Assembly: GCA_963576735.1 (NCBI GenBank)
Contig: OY755172.1
Coordinates: forward strand, 1,736,001 to 1,800,000
Length of the DNA: 64,000 nt
Direction of reading: 5' to 3'
From: Bedellia somnulentella
Taxonomy: Eukaryota; Arthropoda; Insecta; Lepidoptera; Bedelliidae
Below, one piece after another: positions 24,801-28,934 of the stretch. Position numbers and translations under genes: made by a program. The notes beneath the pieces were generated by a model that saw nothing but the letters and a program-made list of their open reading frames with translations, was not told the DNA's origin and ran no database searches. Within the stretch, counting starts at the first letter, position 1. Each line of letters begins with the position of its first letter.

Positions 24801-27800
24801 GGGGTTACGTTAAGGATGAAGTTTACAAAACAAGCTATGACACCGTTGAAGACCTAAAAGCAGCCATAGAGTCAATTTGAACACAAATTCACCACATGAA
24901 GATACAAAATGCAATAGTAAGATCGATACCTAAACGTGTTGAAAATTGTATTGAAAAAATGGTTGTCACTTCGAACACCTACTTTGAGAAATTAAAGTAT
25001 GTCAAAACAATGCATTTTATTCATTTTAGACATCATGTTTTATGCAGACATTTACAGCTCAAGACCTAAATCGACATCCAAATAGAAAAAGTGTAAGTTT
25101 ATTTTTTCAAAACAACCGGGTTCGATTCCCGAGCTGGGTACAGTTTTTTTTTTCAAATGTATGAATACAGTTTTTCTTTTTATCAAAATCGGTGACATGG
25201 TTCCTAAGAACAAATCTTCGTATGTCTTATATTTTCAGACTTTCCCATACTGACCGATTTGAATGAGCCACCCTGTATATCATATCATCATATCATGTAG
25301 ATGCTCATTAACCTTGATATTGTAGTGGAATTGATTCCTTGGTCGCTTGTTAACCATCAGGGTCAGTTCGTTAGCTCAAGTCACGTGGACGTGCGCCTTC
25401 TCAATACACCGGTGGAACCCGCTGGTGGGAACCCGGTGACCGATTCGCTATCACTCAAGAAACACAAAGACTCTGAATTTTCTTTGTCGAAGTACCACTA
25501 TGTACAGGTTCTGGTCCTGTACAAGATAGTTGAAAAGATCGATCTTGATGTTACACCGTGTTAATGAAACGAAAAGTGTATGGTATAATTTCTTGTATTG
25601 AACTGAACTTAAATGACTAACAAAGCTATGTATAAAAATGTGTTGCGGCATAAATTGCTGACTCTTAATTTATACGTAACAATGATGTGTACATGTACAA
25701 CCGTTGATATACACATAAATACATGTACCACGTTTCCATACCTACGCCCCCCCTCTGTAAAACTAATGCATCAACCGCGACGTCTCCCGTACCCTCTCCA
25801 CTCACTCCAGCTCACTTGAAGTCCGCGCGGGGTTTTTCAGCAGAAAGGGTGCAGGTTGAGAGCCTTACAACTAATAGGAAGAGGGTCCGTGGTAGCCAAG
25901 TACTGCAGGGAGCTTTACCGTTGATTATTACCTAACTTTTCCTTTTATAGCATCAATGCACCAACCGCGAAGTCTCCCGCGCTTTCTCAACCGGGTCTCT
26001 AGGGGTTCGTGCGGGGGTGTTCCGTACAAAGGGTGCGGGGGGGTGGGGGTTGAGAGCCTTGCAGCCAATAGGGAGAGGCGCCGTGGTAGCCAAGTACTGC
26101 GGGGAGCTGCTGCGCGCGCCGGCCGCGGATCTGCGCGTGCAGGACGCTTATATGTTCGCGCTGGATATTAAGCAGGATTTGTTGGAGGTAAGTGTTGTGG
26201 AAATACTAAACTTGTTTGTAGTAATGAATGTTTGGTACGTTTATTTAAGCTTATAGAGACTTCTTTGAAGTCGGTAACTGTTGTTTTATGTATTTAAGTA
26301 GTGTAAAGTGTAATAAAATATTTCCTTTACGTTATTCAAACAAAAAATATCTAGTTTTTTAAAGCAACAAAAATTTCGTAATTATTGGAAGAAAATTCTT
26401 ATATCCTTTCATTATTCTAAGTAAATACACGTTCCAGCAATGCATAGAATCCACGCAGCTGTGCGTAGACGCGTACCGCTACGGGTCGGCGGCCCGCTTC
26501 ATGAACCACAGCTGCGCGCCCAACACGGCCGCCGTGCGCGTGTACTGCGCACATCGCGACCTGCGCGCGCCCGCCACCGTGCTGTGCGCGCTGAGAGATA
26601 TCGCCTGTCGGGAGGAACTCACGTATGTTGGCTTCTTGATATGTTTCCTTTGTCCTAACATAGTTGCTGAAGCCCGGGTCGACTGCTTTTTTGCCACGAT
26701 GCGTAAGAGATGTGCATCCCTGGTGTGCAGGGTGAGGGCCAGCACCAACAGTATCCTGAACATGATCGCAGGCAGACTGGACTGTCCATATGTGGGTCGC
26801 TGCTGTCTTCTGTCCCATGGCATTTAACGGTAGTGACTCACTGACAGTATTTTGTAATATTTTTTGTAAATAGTTTGTAAATATACCTAGACATAAGTTA
26901 CTAATATAGTTTTTCATAAGTGTTTTAACTAACCTATGGGTCCCTGTAACCTGAATAAATAAATAAATAAATGAATGAATGAATAGTAAGAAGCATGCAA
27001 CCCAAGAGTGTAAAACCTTGTCCAGAACGGGTGAGTTTGTCGCAAATCGTATCGTGCAAATTCAAAATACGCGCGTAAATCGCGTGCACTACGCCAGACT
27101 CTAGAGACGCCTTGTTGCGTCCAGTTAAATGGAGCGCCAAAATTTTGATATAGAATTACTGAAGGCTCGCGCGATTGTGCGACTTTGTGGACGGTCGCGC
27201 GTAATACACGCGAGGTAATCGTGGCGAATTCGCCCTTTCTAGACAAGCTAACTACTGTTGTGCGCCCGCCACCTTGCTGTGCGCGCTGCGGGCGGGATAT
27301 TGGCTGTCGGGAGGAACTTACGTATGTAGTTTTGTTGGTTGGAGGTATTACTGTCTGCCAACCTACAGTTGCGCCCTTAAGGTGTCTACGCGACAACCAC
27401 ATAACAAGACACCCTAGCTATTACATATAGGGTTTATGTTAGGTCACTCGTGTCGAAGTAGACCACGTAGAATGGAGATAGGAATAACTCGTTGGTTGGT
27501 TTAGATTTATGTTGCCATCTGCTTAAACTTCGCGCGCCCGCCATTGACACGCCTCGACTCTGATCGCCATTTTATGGGCGCTTATATAACGGTTGTCTGA
27601 TTGCCTCCGGCTATCGCCATCTATGATAGCGAGCATTCCTTTAAATATAAAATATTCACAATCGCATGATCAAAAATTTCTTCCAACTTACAAATTAATT
27701 GTTTTACAACTTTAGTAAGAAAAGATTGGAAATTACTTTATTTCTATATTGGTAAACATACAATACGTATTTCAGGTTCGACTATGGTGAAAAGTTCTGG

Positions 27801-27887
27801 TCAGTGAAGTCAAAATGGATGAAATGTGAATGCGGGACCCCCGAGTGTCGGTATCCGACTATACAGAAAGAGGAAACTTCCTCTTAG
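1111..27887 (+). CDS. G9a: EHMT/G9a-like histone H3 lysine-9 methyltransferase, 17 visible exons
   Basis: Nuclear enzyme family that mono- and dimethylates histone H3 Lys9 using S-adenosylmethionine. CDS exons: 1111-1895, 3174-3359, 4623-4721, 5440-5561, 5978-6177, 6883-7091, 9243-9457, 9673-9831, 10155-10366, 12254-12426, 14434-14497, 16529-16659, 18413-18554, 20955-21113, 25951-26187, 26438-26622, 27776-27887. All have GT-AG borders and matching phase; they sum to 1129 codons plus TAG. Domain order is acidic/basic N-terminus, Cys-rich RING-like module, ankyrin repeats, pre-SET, SET (GWGLRAL, RFMNHSCAPN, FDYGEKFW) and post-SET (CECGTPEC). This order is diagnostic of EHMT rather than Su(var)3-9 or SETDB. 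An in-frame stop just upstream supports the ATG. About one ankyrin repeat is absent between exons 10 and 11, where the assembly gap lies. The introns are loaded with transposons. The exon 4/5 border is the least certain join. Confidence 0.93.
2320..2465. repeat. Short inverted-repeat element, MITE-like
   Basis: The ends CTTCATATGTTTAGATAG (2320) and CTATCTAAGCATATGAAG (ending 2465) are near-perfect reverse complements around a 110-bp GC-richer core. A short open frame across it (2273-2455) shows no family resemblance. It lies in EHMT intron 1; the rest of that intron shows nothing recognisable. Confidence 0.5.
3174..4721 (+). CDS. G9a: EHMT exons 2-3: acidic tract and Arg/Ser-rich segment
   Basis: Exon 2 (3174-3359) encodes a strongly acidic run (DYDFDDDDDEDFEYSSS-like) followed by a basic RRSSRRQQS segment. 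Exon 3 (4623-4721) encodes DGSRRSSRRLRRPFPSSSP and then an acidic tail. The two exons share intron phase, and each ends with AA before a GTAAG donor, so they join in frame. Alternating acidic and Arg-rich stretches before the Cys-rich module also occur in vertebrate G9a (Glu-rich region). The intron between them holds a truncated RTE copy. Confidence 0.85.
3475..4048 (-). mobile_element. 5'-truncated RTE-type LINE copy
   Basis: Matches the 3' end of the full-length element at 28935-32341 in minus orientation, with the C-terminal ORF region (for example HLDQIENVLKKAGVRS) and a tail of CATA/TATG repeats. It is flanked by TTCAGAAGTA at 3465-3474 and 4049-4058, a perfect 10-bp target duplication. 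About 45 bp is internally deleted near 3965 relative to the full copy. 5' truncation plus a target duplication is the signature of target-primed reverse transcription. Confidence 0.85.
4798..4919 (-). mobile_element. 3' fragment of tRNA-derived SINE family A
   Basis: Reverse complement of the 3' third of the SINE seen in full at 44500-44840: ACGTGGGTACT, CAGGTGACAAAGTCACGTGA, GGGGATATTCGGCGTGAACG and the TTATGTTATG tail. The tRNA-like head is missing (5' truncation). It lies in EHMT intron 3. Confidence 0.75.
4993..5150 (-). mobile_element. SINE family B copy with tRNA-like segment
   Basis: The minus strand carries GGTGCCATAGCTCAGTTGG, a tRNA D-arm with box A, then GAGCGACCGGGGCGTATACC and a decayed T-arm, and ends in TTTTTCTTTCCTTAATT. 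It shares this layout with copies at 8511-8815 and 28167-28384. The T-arm is mutated, so this is not a functional tRNA. Confidence 0.7.
5440..7091 (+). CDS. G9a: EHMT exons 4-6: Cys-rich RING-like module
   Basis: Exons 5440-5561, 5978-6177 and 6883-7091. They encode the Cys-rich module that precedes the ankyrin repeats: GTCTCEIN, then EPVFCRAIETVDG, MRQHMCCPACGLYCTQ, GIFMQCSKGHVFHMDCG and GCPHCG. Cysteine spacing matches vertebrate G9a (C-x-C, then about 18 residues to the next Cys, then CCPGCG-like and CPHCG). This spacing decided the exon 4 donor (GAAG|GTATAG) and exon 5 acceptor (CCCCAG|AACCA). Using the later donor after 5598 would add 12 residues and would need a different acceptor. The exon 5/6 junction CTQ|GIFMQC is in phase 0. 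Confidence 0.85.
6241..6322 (+). mobile_element. End fragment of a Penelope-like element
   Basis: Near-identical to the terminal 80 bp of the element at 11168-12158 (AATTGAAACAACTATTGATT through AAAGCCCGACGTTT). It lies in EHMT intron 5. Confidence 0.65.
6397..6612 (-). mobile_element. Non-autonomous RTE derivative (short form)
   Basis: Minus-strand copy with both RTE ends: 5' GCTGTGTAGTGTCGGC (plus-strand end 6612) and 3' CCGTGAGTATACGTAGG. It has the usual middle, with GGCGATGAGG and CCATCACCAACAACC. TTTATTGAT occurs on both flanks (near 6376-6384 and near 6637-6645), a likely target duplication with some 5' filler. Confidence 0.8.
7247..7420 (+). mobile_element. Helitron-like 5' end
   Basis: Starts A|TCCTACTACTATTATAAAGG, followed by the GCGAAAGTTTGT, CTTTCACG and ACTACTGAATGGATT motifs typical of lepidopteran Helitron 5' ends. 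A 30-bp piece (AGCTTATACATCAGAATAAC onward) is tandemly repeated at about 7361-7420. The matching CTAG end was not found, because the adjacent TIR element interrupts it. Confidence 0.5.
7421..7915. repeat. TIR element (about 495 bp), uninterrupted copy
   Basis: The ends ATTCGGTATGCAAAGTTTT and AAAACTTTGTATACCGAAT are inverted repeats. There is no coding capacity. A second copy at 61676-63118 matches throughout but is split by a Helitron, so this copy shows the uninterrupted arrangement. Probably a MITE of a DNA transposon; superfamily not determined. Confidence 0.7.
8320..8510. other. GC-rich unexplained island in EHMT intron 6
   Basis: An abrupt GC-rich block (about 8325-8455) in AT-rich intron, with a short tandem repeat of cgg-gataaatacc at 8298-8330. 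No ORF or known repeat was recognised. It directly abuts a SINE B copy, so it may be part of an unrecognised transposon. Confidence 0.3.
8511..8815 (-). mobile_element. SINE family B, most complete tRNA-like copy
   Basis: Minus strand 8605-8534 folds as a tRNA-like unit: acceptor GACACTG/CGGTGTC, D-stem GCTC/GAGC, and T-arm GCGGG-TTCGAAC-CCCGC. The anticodon arm has a 4-bp stem and an 8-base loop, so it is a tRNA relic rather than a working gene. Upstream sequence (to 8815) contains CACTACTTAAAAAGTG and the block GTGGGGATTATTACT, shared with 18595-18750 and 28167-28384. Box A (TAGCTCAATTGGC) and box B (GGTTCGAAC) would permit RNA polymerase III transcription. Confidence 0.75.
9243..12426 (+). 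CDS. G9a: EHMT exons 7-10: helical linker and first ankyrin repeats
   Basis: Exons 9243-9457, 9673-9831, 10155-10366 and 12254-12426. Exon 7 encodes a helical linker. Exon 8 encodes an ankyrin repeat (STLCHAASGGGHAGALAVLH). Exon 9 encodes a helix interrupted by about 40 acidic/Lys-rich residues, then VIRYLVAAGCDVNIP. Exon 10 encodes the repeats GMTALHLAAQLGG and GWTPLVWAAENGHADVV. In this protein family the ankyrin block reads mono- and dimethylated H3K9. Exons 8 and 10 are strongly GC-rich compared with their introns. The low-complexity insert in exon 9 lies inside a repeat, presumably in a surface loop. Confidence 0.88.
10687..10904. repeat. piggyBac-like MITE with TTAA ends
   Basis: Inverted ends TTAACCTTTCACGTCCCG and CGGGAAGTCACAGGTTAA, with a second inverted pair inside (AAAAGTACCGTCAAA / TTTGACGGTACTTTT). 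TTAA flanks both sides, the target of piggyBac-type transposases. No coding capacity. It lies in EHMT intron 9. Confidence 0.6.
10959..11132. repeat. MITE-like inverted repeat
   Basis: Ends TAAAGCGCAGTACACACTGA and TTAGTGTGAATTGCGCTTTA form imperfect terminal inverted repeats over about 28 bp, with a GC-rich core. No ORF of note. Confidence 0.55.
11168..12158 (-). mobile_element. Truncated Penelope-like retroelement with inverted ends
   Basis: The interior of the minus strand (about 11740-11430) encodes YKLDCECGLSYIGQTKRS followed by ATRVREH, a GIY-YIG endonuclease signature found at the C-terminus of Penelope-like elements. No reverse transcriptase remains. The flanking arms (11171-11457 and 11873-12150) are nearly perfect reverse complements, as in the inverted pseudo-LTR arrangement known for this class. 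Each arm carries the CGAAACGTCGGG motif. It sits in EHMT intron 9. Confidence 0.75.
12700..13145 (+). repeat. Probable LINE/SINE 3' tail region
   Basis: Ends in GCACTGAATAAAG followed by a T-rich (TTC)n tract, and contains GGCACTGGCTGAAAATCAGC. This gives it the look of a retroposon 3' UTR with polyadenylation signal. No protein similarity is visible, so the class is uncertain. Confidence 0.4.
13417..13616. other. Assembly gap (200 N) in EHMT intron 10
   Basis: Exactly 200 N, probably a placeholder length. The left edge is a GC-rich run (GGCGGCGGTAGCGG). The gap falls where an exon encoding the missing ankyrin repeat, between the DVV end of exon 10 and the HIAAR of exon 11, would be expected. 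Confidence 0.95.
13838..14078 (+). mobile_element. Non-autonomous RTE derivative (short form)
   Basis: Begins TAGTGTCGGCTTAGAATA and ends TATCCGTGAGTATATGTATG, with the family middle (GGCGATGTGGTTGGA). Intact apart from point differences. Confidence 0.8.
14434..16659 (+). CDS. G9a: EHMT exons 11-12: last ankyrin repeat and linker to pre-SET
   Basis: Exon 11 (14434-14497, only 64 bp) encodes SHIAARQGHYSCVVILLARGAR, the second half of an ankyrin repeat matching the HIAARENRYDCV segment of human EHMT. Exon 12 (16529-16659) encodes the linker with NGELPVDTCSGECQQVIALN. Phases 2-0-2 fit their neighbours. A full-length-looking Helitron (14965-16495) ends only 33 bp before exon 12. Confidence 0.85.
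14820..14958 (-). mobile_element. RTE 3' fragment cut off next to a Helitron
   Basis: Matches the last 140 bp of the RTE (KNKRACMKRLMDVNEAREV in the minus frame). The match stops just before the 5' end of the Helitron at 14965, suggesting insertion of one into the other. Confidence 0.75.
14965..16495 (+). mobile_element. Non-autonomous Helitron, 1.5 kb
   Basis: Starts A|TCCATACTAATATTATAAAT and ends with a GC hairpin (CGCGGACGAAGTCGCG), then AAAAAGCTAG|T. This is the Helitron signature: 5' TC, 3' hairpin plus CTAG, insertion between A and T. No Rep/helicase ORF. A tRNA-like segment near 15650-15745 (box A-like TGGCGTAGCGGT, box B-like GGGTTCATATC) may be a captured SINE. Confidence 0.75.
16815..17914 (+). 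mobile_element. 5'-truncated CR1/Jockey-type LINE
   Basis: The frame 16932-17588 encodes the C-terminal part of a non-LTR reverse transcriptase (KNLGIIMDSTFSW, LLPILDYADVSYLDL, SEYRAQLKWLPIRLRR, AVNLWNSLP), intact to its stop. The catalytic YADD core lies upstream and is lost. The 3' UTR contains TGGAAGAAATCGC and ends near GCAATAAA. The clade assignment (CR1, Daphne or Kiri-like) is tentative. Confidence 0.75.
17915..18215 (+). mobile_element. Mini-Helitron in the LINE tail
   Basis: Starts A|TCTTTATATATTATTTC and ends GACGCGACGTAGTCGCGCC, then CTCTAG|T, i.e. hairpin plus CTAG. Contains GCTGTGATTGGTCGGA twice (18071 and 18139), plus an inverse CCAATC, so three CCAAT boxes in 80 bp. No ORF. 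Confidence 0.6.
18413..21113 (+). CDS. G9a: EHMT exons 13-14: pre-SET zinc cluster
   Basis: Exon 13 (18413-18554) encodes GDISRGRERFPVPCENEID, matching the SRDIARGYERIPIPC start of the G9a catalytic region. Exon 14 (20955-21113, 53 codons) supplies the Cys cluster CTCSDGSC, CACAALS and FECNATCPCDM. In this fold nine cysteines bind a triangular Zn3 cluster. Both exons are in phase with their neighbours. The intron between them carries a Helitron with a captured helicase fragment. Confidence 0.9.
18595..18750 (+). mobile_element. SINE family B, 5' portion only
   Basis: Shares CATGAAAACCTCATGTGGGG, GGCCTTCCGAATTTGTAAA and GGCACTACTTAAAAAGTGTA with the upstream part of the SINE B copy at 8511-8815. 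It stops before the tRNA-like segment and runs into a microsatellite. Confidence 0.6.
18781..18838. repeat. (AC)n microsatellite
   Basis: About 18 uninterrupted AC units, then imperfect ATACAAACACACC. Simple repeat, likely polymorphic. Confidence 0.9.
18970..19216 (+). mobile_element. Non-autonomous RTE derivative nested in a Helitron
   Basis: A full 247-bp unit from GCTGTGTAGTGTCGGC to GTGAGTATATGTATGTATG. It is flanked by TTATATTTTTT at 18959-18969 and 19217-19227, a perfect 11-bp target duplication. It inserted after the host Helitron. Confidence 0.9.
19295..19549 (-). pseudogene. C-terminal fragment of Helitron PIF1-like helicase
   Basis: The 84-codon frame reads FPVKTSFALTINKSQGQTF, then VGIDLRKNCFTHGQLYVGLS, the conserved end of the Helitron RepHel helicase (SQGQT is a superfamily 1 helicase motif). 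There is no Rep domain or helicase motif I in this element, so it is a remnant. Confidence 0.8.
20385..20460 (+). mobile_element. SINE B fragment with internal deletion
   Basis: Reads GACACTGTAGCTCAATTGGC then AGAGCGACGGTGTCGACATTTTTCTC: the D-arm is followed directly by the acceptor 3' strand, so the anticodon and T arms are deleted. Confidence 0.65.
22253..22995 (+). repeat. Tandem array of about 145-bp units
   Basis: Five to six units, each starting AACCGAC(T/C)-C-A-rich then GGAGGTTCTG, with starts near 22254, 22403, 22548, 22693, 22838 and 22967. Units share CGATTATCTCACGTTTGGCT and GCTATTTGGATGCGGTTTTC. Divergence rises to the right. The AACCGACTTCAAAAAAGGAG start is a repeat end common in Lepidoptera. 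Confidence 0.75.
23160..23460 (-). pseudogene. Fused Helitron RepHel fragments
   Basis: In one minus frame, YVALSRVKSLDEMALSDID resembles the PIF1-type helicase C-terminus. In another, AAETDEQREVHLSQMRRNT resembles the N-terminal Helitron protein segment. The two pieces are joined within 60 bp, so most of the protein has been deleted. Confidence 0.55.
23793..24799. mobile_element. Nested inverted repeat (about 180-bp arms) inside the larger one
   Basis: 23793-23972 and 24619-24799 are near-identical reverse complements, with inner ends CTTCTTCTTTTTGAAGTCGG and its complement. The 650-bp loop has no recognised ORF. The GAAGTCGG end is complementary to the CCGACTTC start of the tandem array at 22253, so 22253-23972 could be one TIR transposon whose end was then copied in reverse. 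Confidence 0.6.
25765..25916 (+). pseudogene. Decayed duplicate of EHMT exon 15
   Basis: Aligns with exon 15 (25957-26110): ATGCA-CAACCGCGA-GTCTC at the start, AAAGGGTGC and TTGAGAGCCTT in the middle, and GTGGTAGCCAAGTACTGC near the end. It has lost the acceptor AG, has several indels (including loss of the G-run before GWG) and is not in frame. It is a relic 190 bp upstream of the working exon. Confidence 0.75.
25951..27887 (+). CDS. G9a: EHMT exons 15-17: SET and post-SET domain
   Basis: Exons 25951-26187, 26438-26622 and 27776-27887 encode the catalytic domain. Exon 15 ends the pre-SET (HQCTNREVS) and starts SET with GWGLRAL (cofactor-binding GxG), then VVAKYCGEL. Exon 16 carries RFMNHSCAPN (pseudoknot, S-adenosylmethionine site). 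Exon 17 carries FDYGEKFW, with the active-site Tyr, and the post-SET CECGTPEC. The TAG stop is at 27885-27887. All family-critical residues I can place are present, so an active enzyme is expected. Decayed duplicates of parts of exons 15 and 16 lie in the flanking introns. Confidence 0.93.
26830..26990 (+). repeat. Retroposon 3' tail with (AATA)n/(AATG)n
   Basis: AT-rich tail ending GAATAAATAAATAAATAAAT then GAATGAATGAATAG. It looks like a LINE/SINE 3' terminus with a simple-repeat tail. Family not determined. Confidence 0.4.
27259..27328 (+). pseudogene. Decayed duplicate of the end of EHMT exon 16
   Basis: GCGCCCGCCACC, GCTGTGCGCGCTG and CTGTCGGGAGGAACT, followed by the donor-like ACGTATGTA, match the last 60 bp of exon 16 (26563-26629). 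One block differs, where GAGAGATATCGC is replaced by CGGGCGGGATATTGG. A donor-like site is kept but no acceptor is seen. Confidence 0.7.
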
Positions 27888-27980
27888 ATATAAGTGATAA
27901 ATTAGTGTTGTAAATATTATTTAATCAAGCATTTACTGACGTATTATTTTAGTCATTTTTTATATTTAATGTGAAGTAAG

Positions 27981-27986
27981 AATAAA
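27981..27986 (+). terminator. EHMT polyadenylation signal
   Basis: AATAAA 94 bp after the EHMT stop codon, followed by a T-rich stretch. This is the first consensus signal after the stop. Confidence 0.6.
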
Positions 27987-28082
27987 TGTATTAATTGAAT
28001 ATTATGTGATTTTTATTAAGTATATTTTTCCAATTTTGAATGCAGAAATGGTATCGATTTAAACAAAATAATCCTTTACAGT

Positions 28083-28481
28083 GTGCTCAAAAAGGCAAGC
28101 GTCCGAATTATGAAGAATAAAAGAGCATGTATGTAGAGATTGATGGATGTAAATGAAGCTAGAGAGTAATAAATAAAGGAAAGAACATTTCGAAACCAGG
28201 GGGAATCGAACCCACGACCTACGGGAAACGCCCCCGTCGTTTTGCCAATTGAGCTATAGTGTCAAGTGGCTACTAGTGCGAAATTCATCTTTCCTTTGTT
28301 TCTTTTACACTTTTAAAGTAGTGTGTTATTATTATTAGTAATAATCCCCACAAGAGGTTTTTATGAAAAAAAAATCTAATTATGTGAAGCTAGAGAGGTT
28401 TGCTAGGATCGTACAAAGTGGCGATCGATAGTCTCTCCTACTCCAATGGGAAATAATGCCGTGAGTATATGTATGTATGTA
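28083..28481 (+). mobile_element. RTE 3' fragment split by a SINE
   Basis: 28083-28166 and 28398-28481 together match about 165 bp at the RTE 3' end, with GTGAGTATATGTATGTATG at its tail. The middle (28167-28384) is a SINE B insertion. Confidence 0.8.
28167..28384 (-). mobile_element. SINE family B, complete, with target duplication
   Basis: Flanked by TGAAGCTAGAGAG at 28154-28166 and 28385-28397 (13 bp, perfect), which defines a 218-bp element. The minus strand runs from the ATAAAAACCTCTTGTGGGG head through CACTATAGCTCAATTGGC (box A) and GGGTTCGATTCC (box B) to a TTCTTTCCTTTATTTATTA tail. This copy proves that the head block, the tRNA-like block and the tail move as one unit. Confidence 0.85.
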
Positions 28482-28934
28482 ATTCTTTGTTTTTAGTTCT
28501 GTACAACCACAGCATTTATTAGAACACCAATCCCTAATTATCTGGTCTTTGTATGTATCTCCATAATACTTCTGATATCGTTGCGAATTCGTGTACTTGA
28601 TCGCTACTCTGGAACCTTCGAGTCCCAACGGCCGTCCTCTAATCTGTGTTCTGCCCTGTCCGTTGCCATTTTTCACAATTTAGGGCTATATCTACGAAAC
28701 TCGCTGCGGTAACGGTAACATAGTGAAACTCCTAAGATAGTCATTTAAGCTCTCTTTTTATAAGTATCATGGTAACATGCTCTACCATCAAAAAACTGCC
28801 TCTAACTATAACATTAACAGAACATTGCTGTTCGTGCGCGTCGGTGCGGACGGATTCGTGTACAGATCCACAAACTTTTCTTGGCCGGTGAGCGCGTCGC
28901 TGTCATCGGTATTAGTATTGCCAGTAAATAAAAA

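Larger units (their letters stand above)
21696..25275. mobile_element. 3.6-kb inverted-repeat structure with transposase 3' remnants
   Basis: Left arm 21696-22010 and right arm 24963-25275 are reverse complements at roughly 98% identity by eye, with outer ends CAGGGTGGCTCATTCAAATC. TATA flanks both sides. Immediately inside each arm, a frame reading towards that arm's outer end gives transposase-like C-terminal residues: from the left, ELVEYCNGGHLEHLL; from the right, VEDLKAAIESI then RVENCIEKMV. These resemble the end of IS630/Tc1-mariner-related (DDE) transposases. So the structure is either one large foldback element or two head-to-head copies. It lies in EHMT intron 14 together with other nested repeats. 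Confidence 0.65.

Noticed and set aside
25723..25935. An intact alternative SET exon
   Set aside because: The frame is open only by chance in a different register. Relative to exon 15 it has indels, no acceptor and no GWG motif.
26417..26917. A 166-codon minus-strand ORF opposite SET exon 16
   Set aside because: A long open frame is expected opposite GC-rich coding sequence; no family resemblance.
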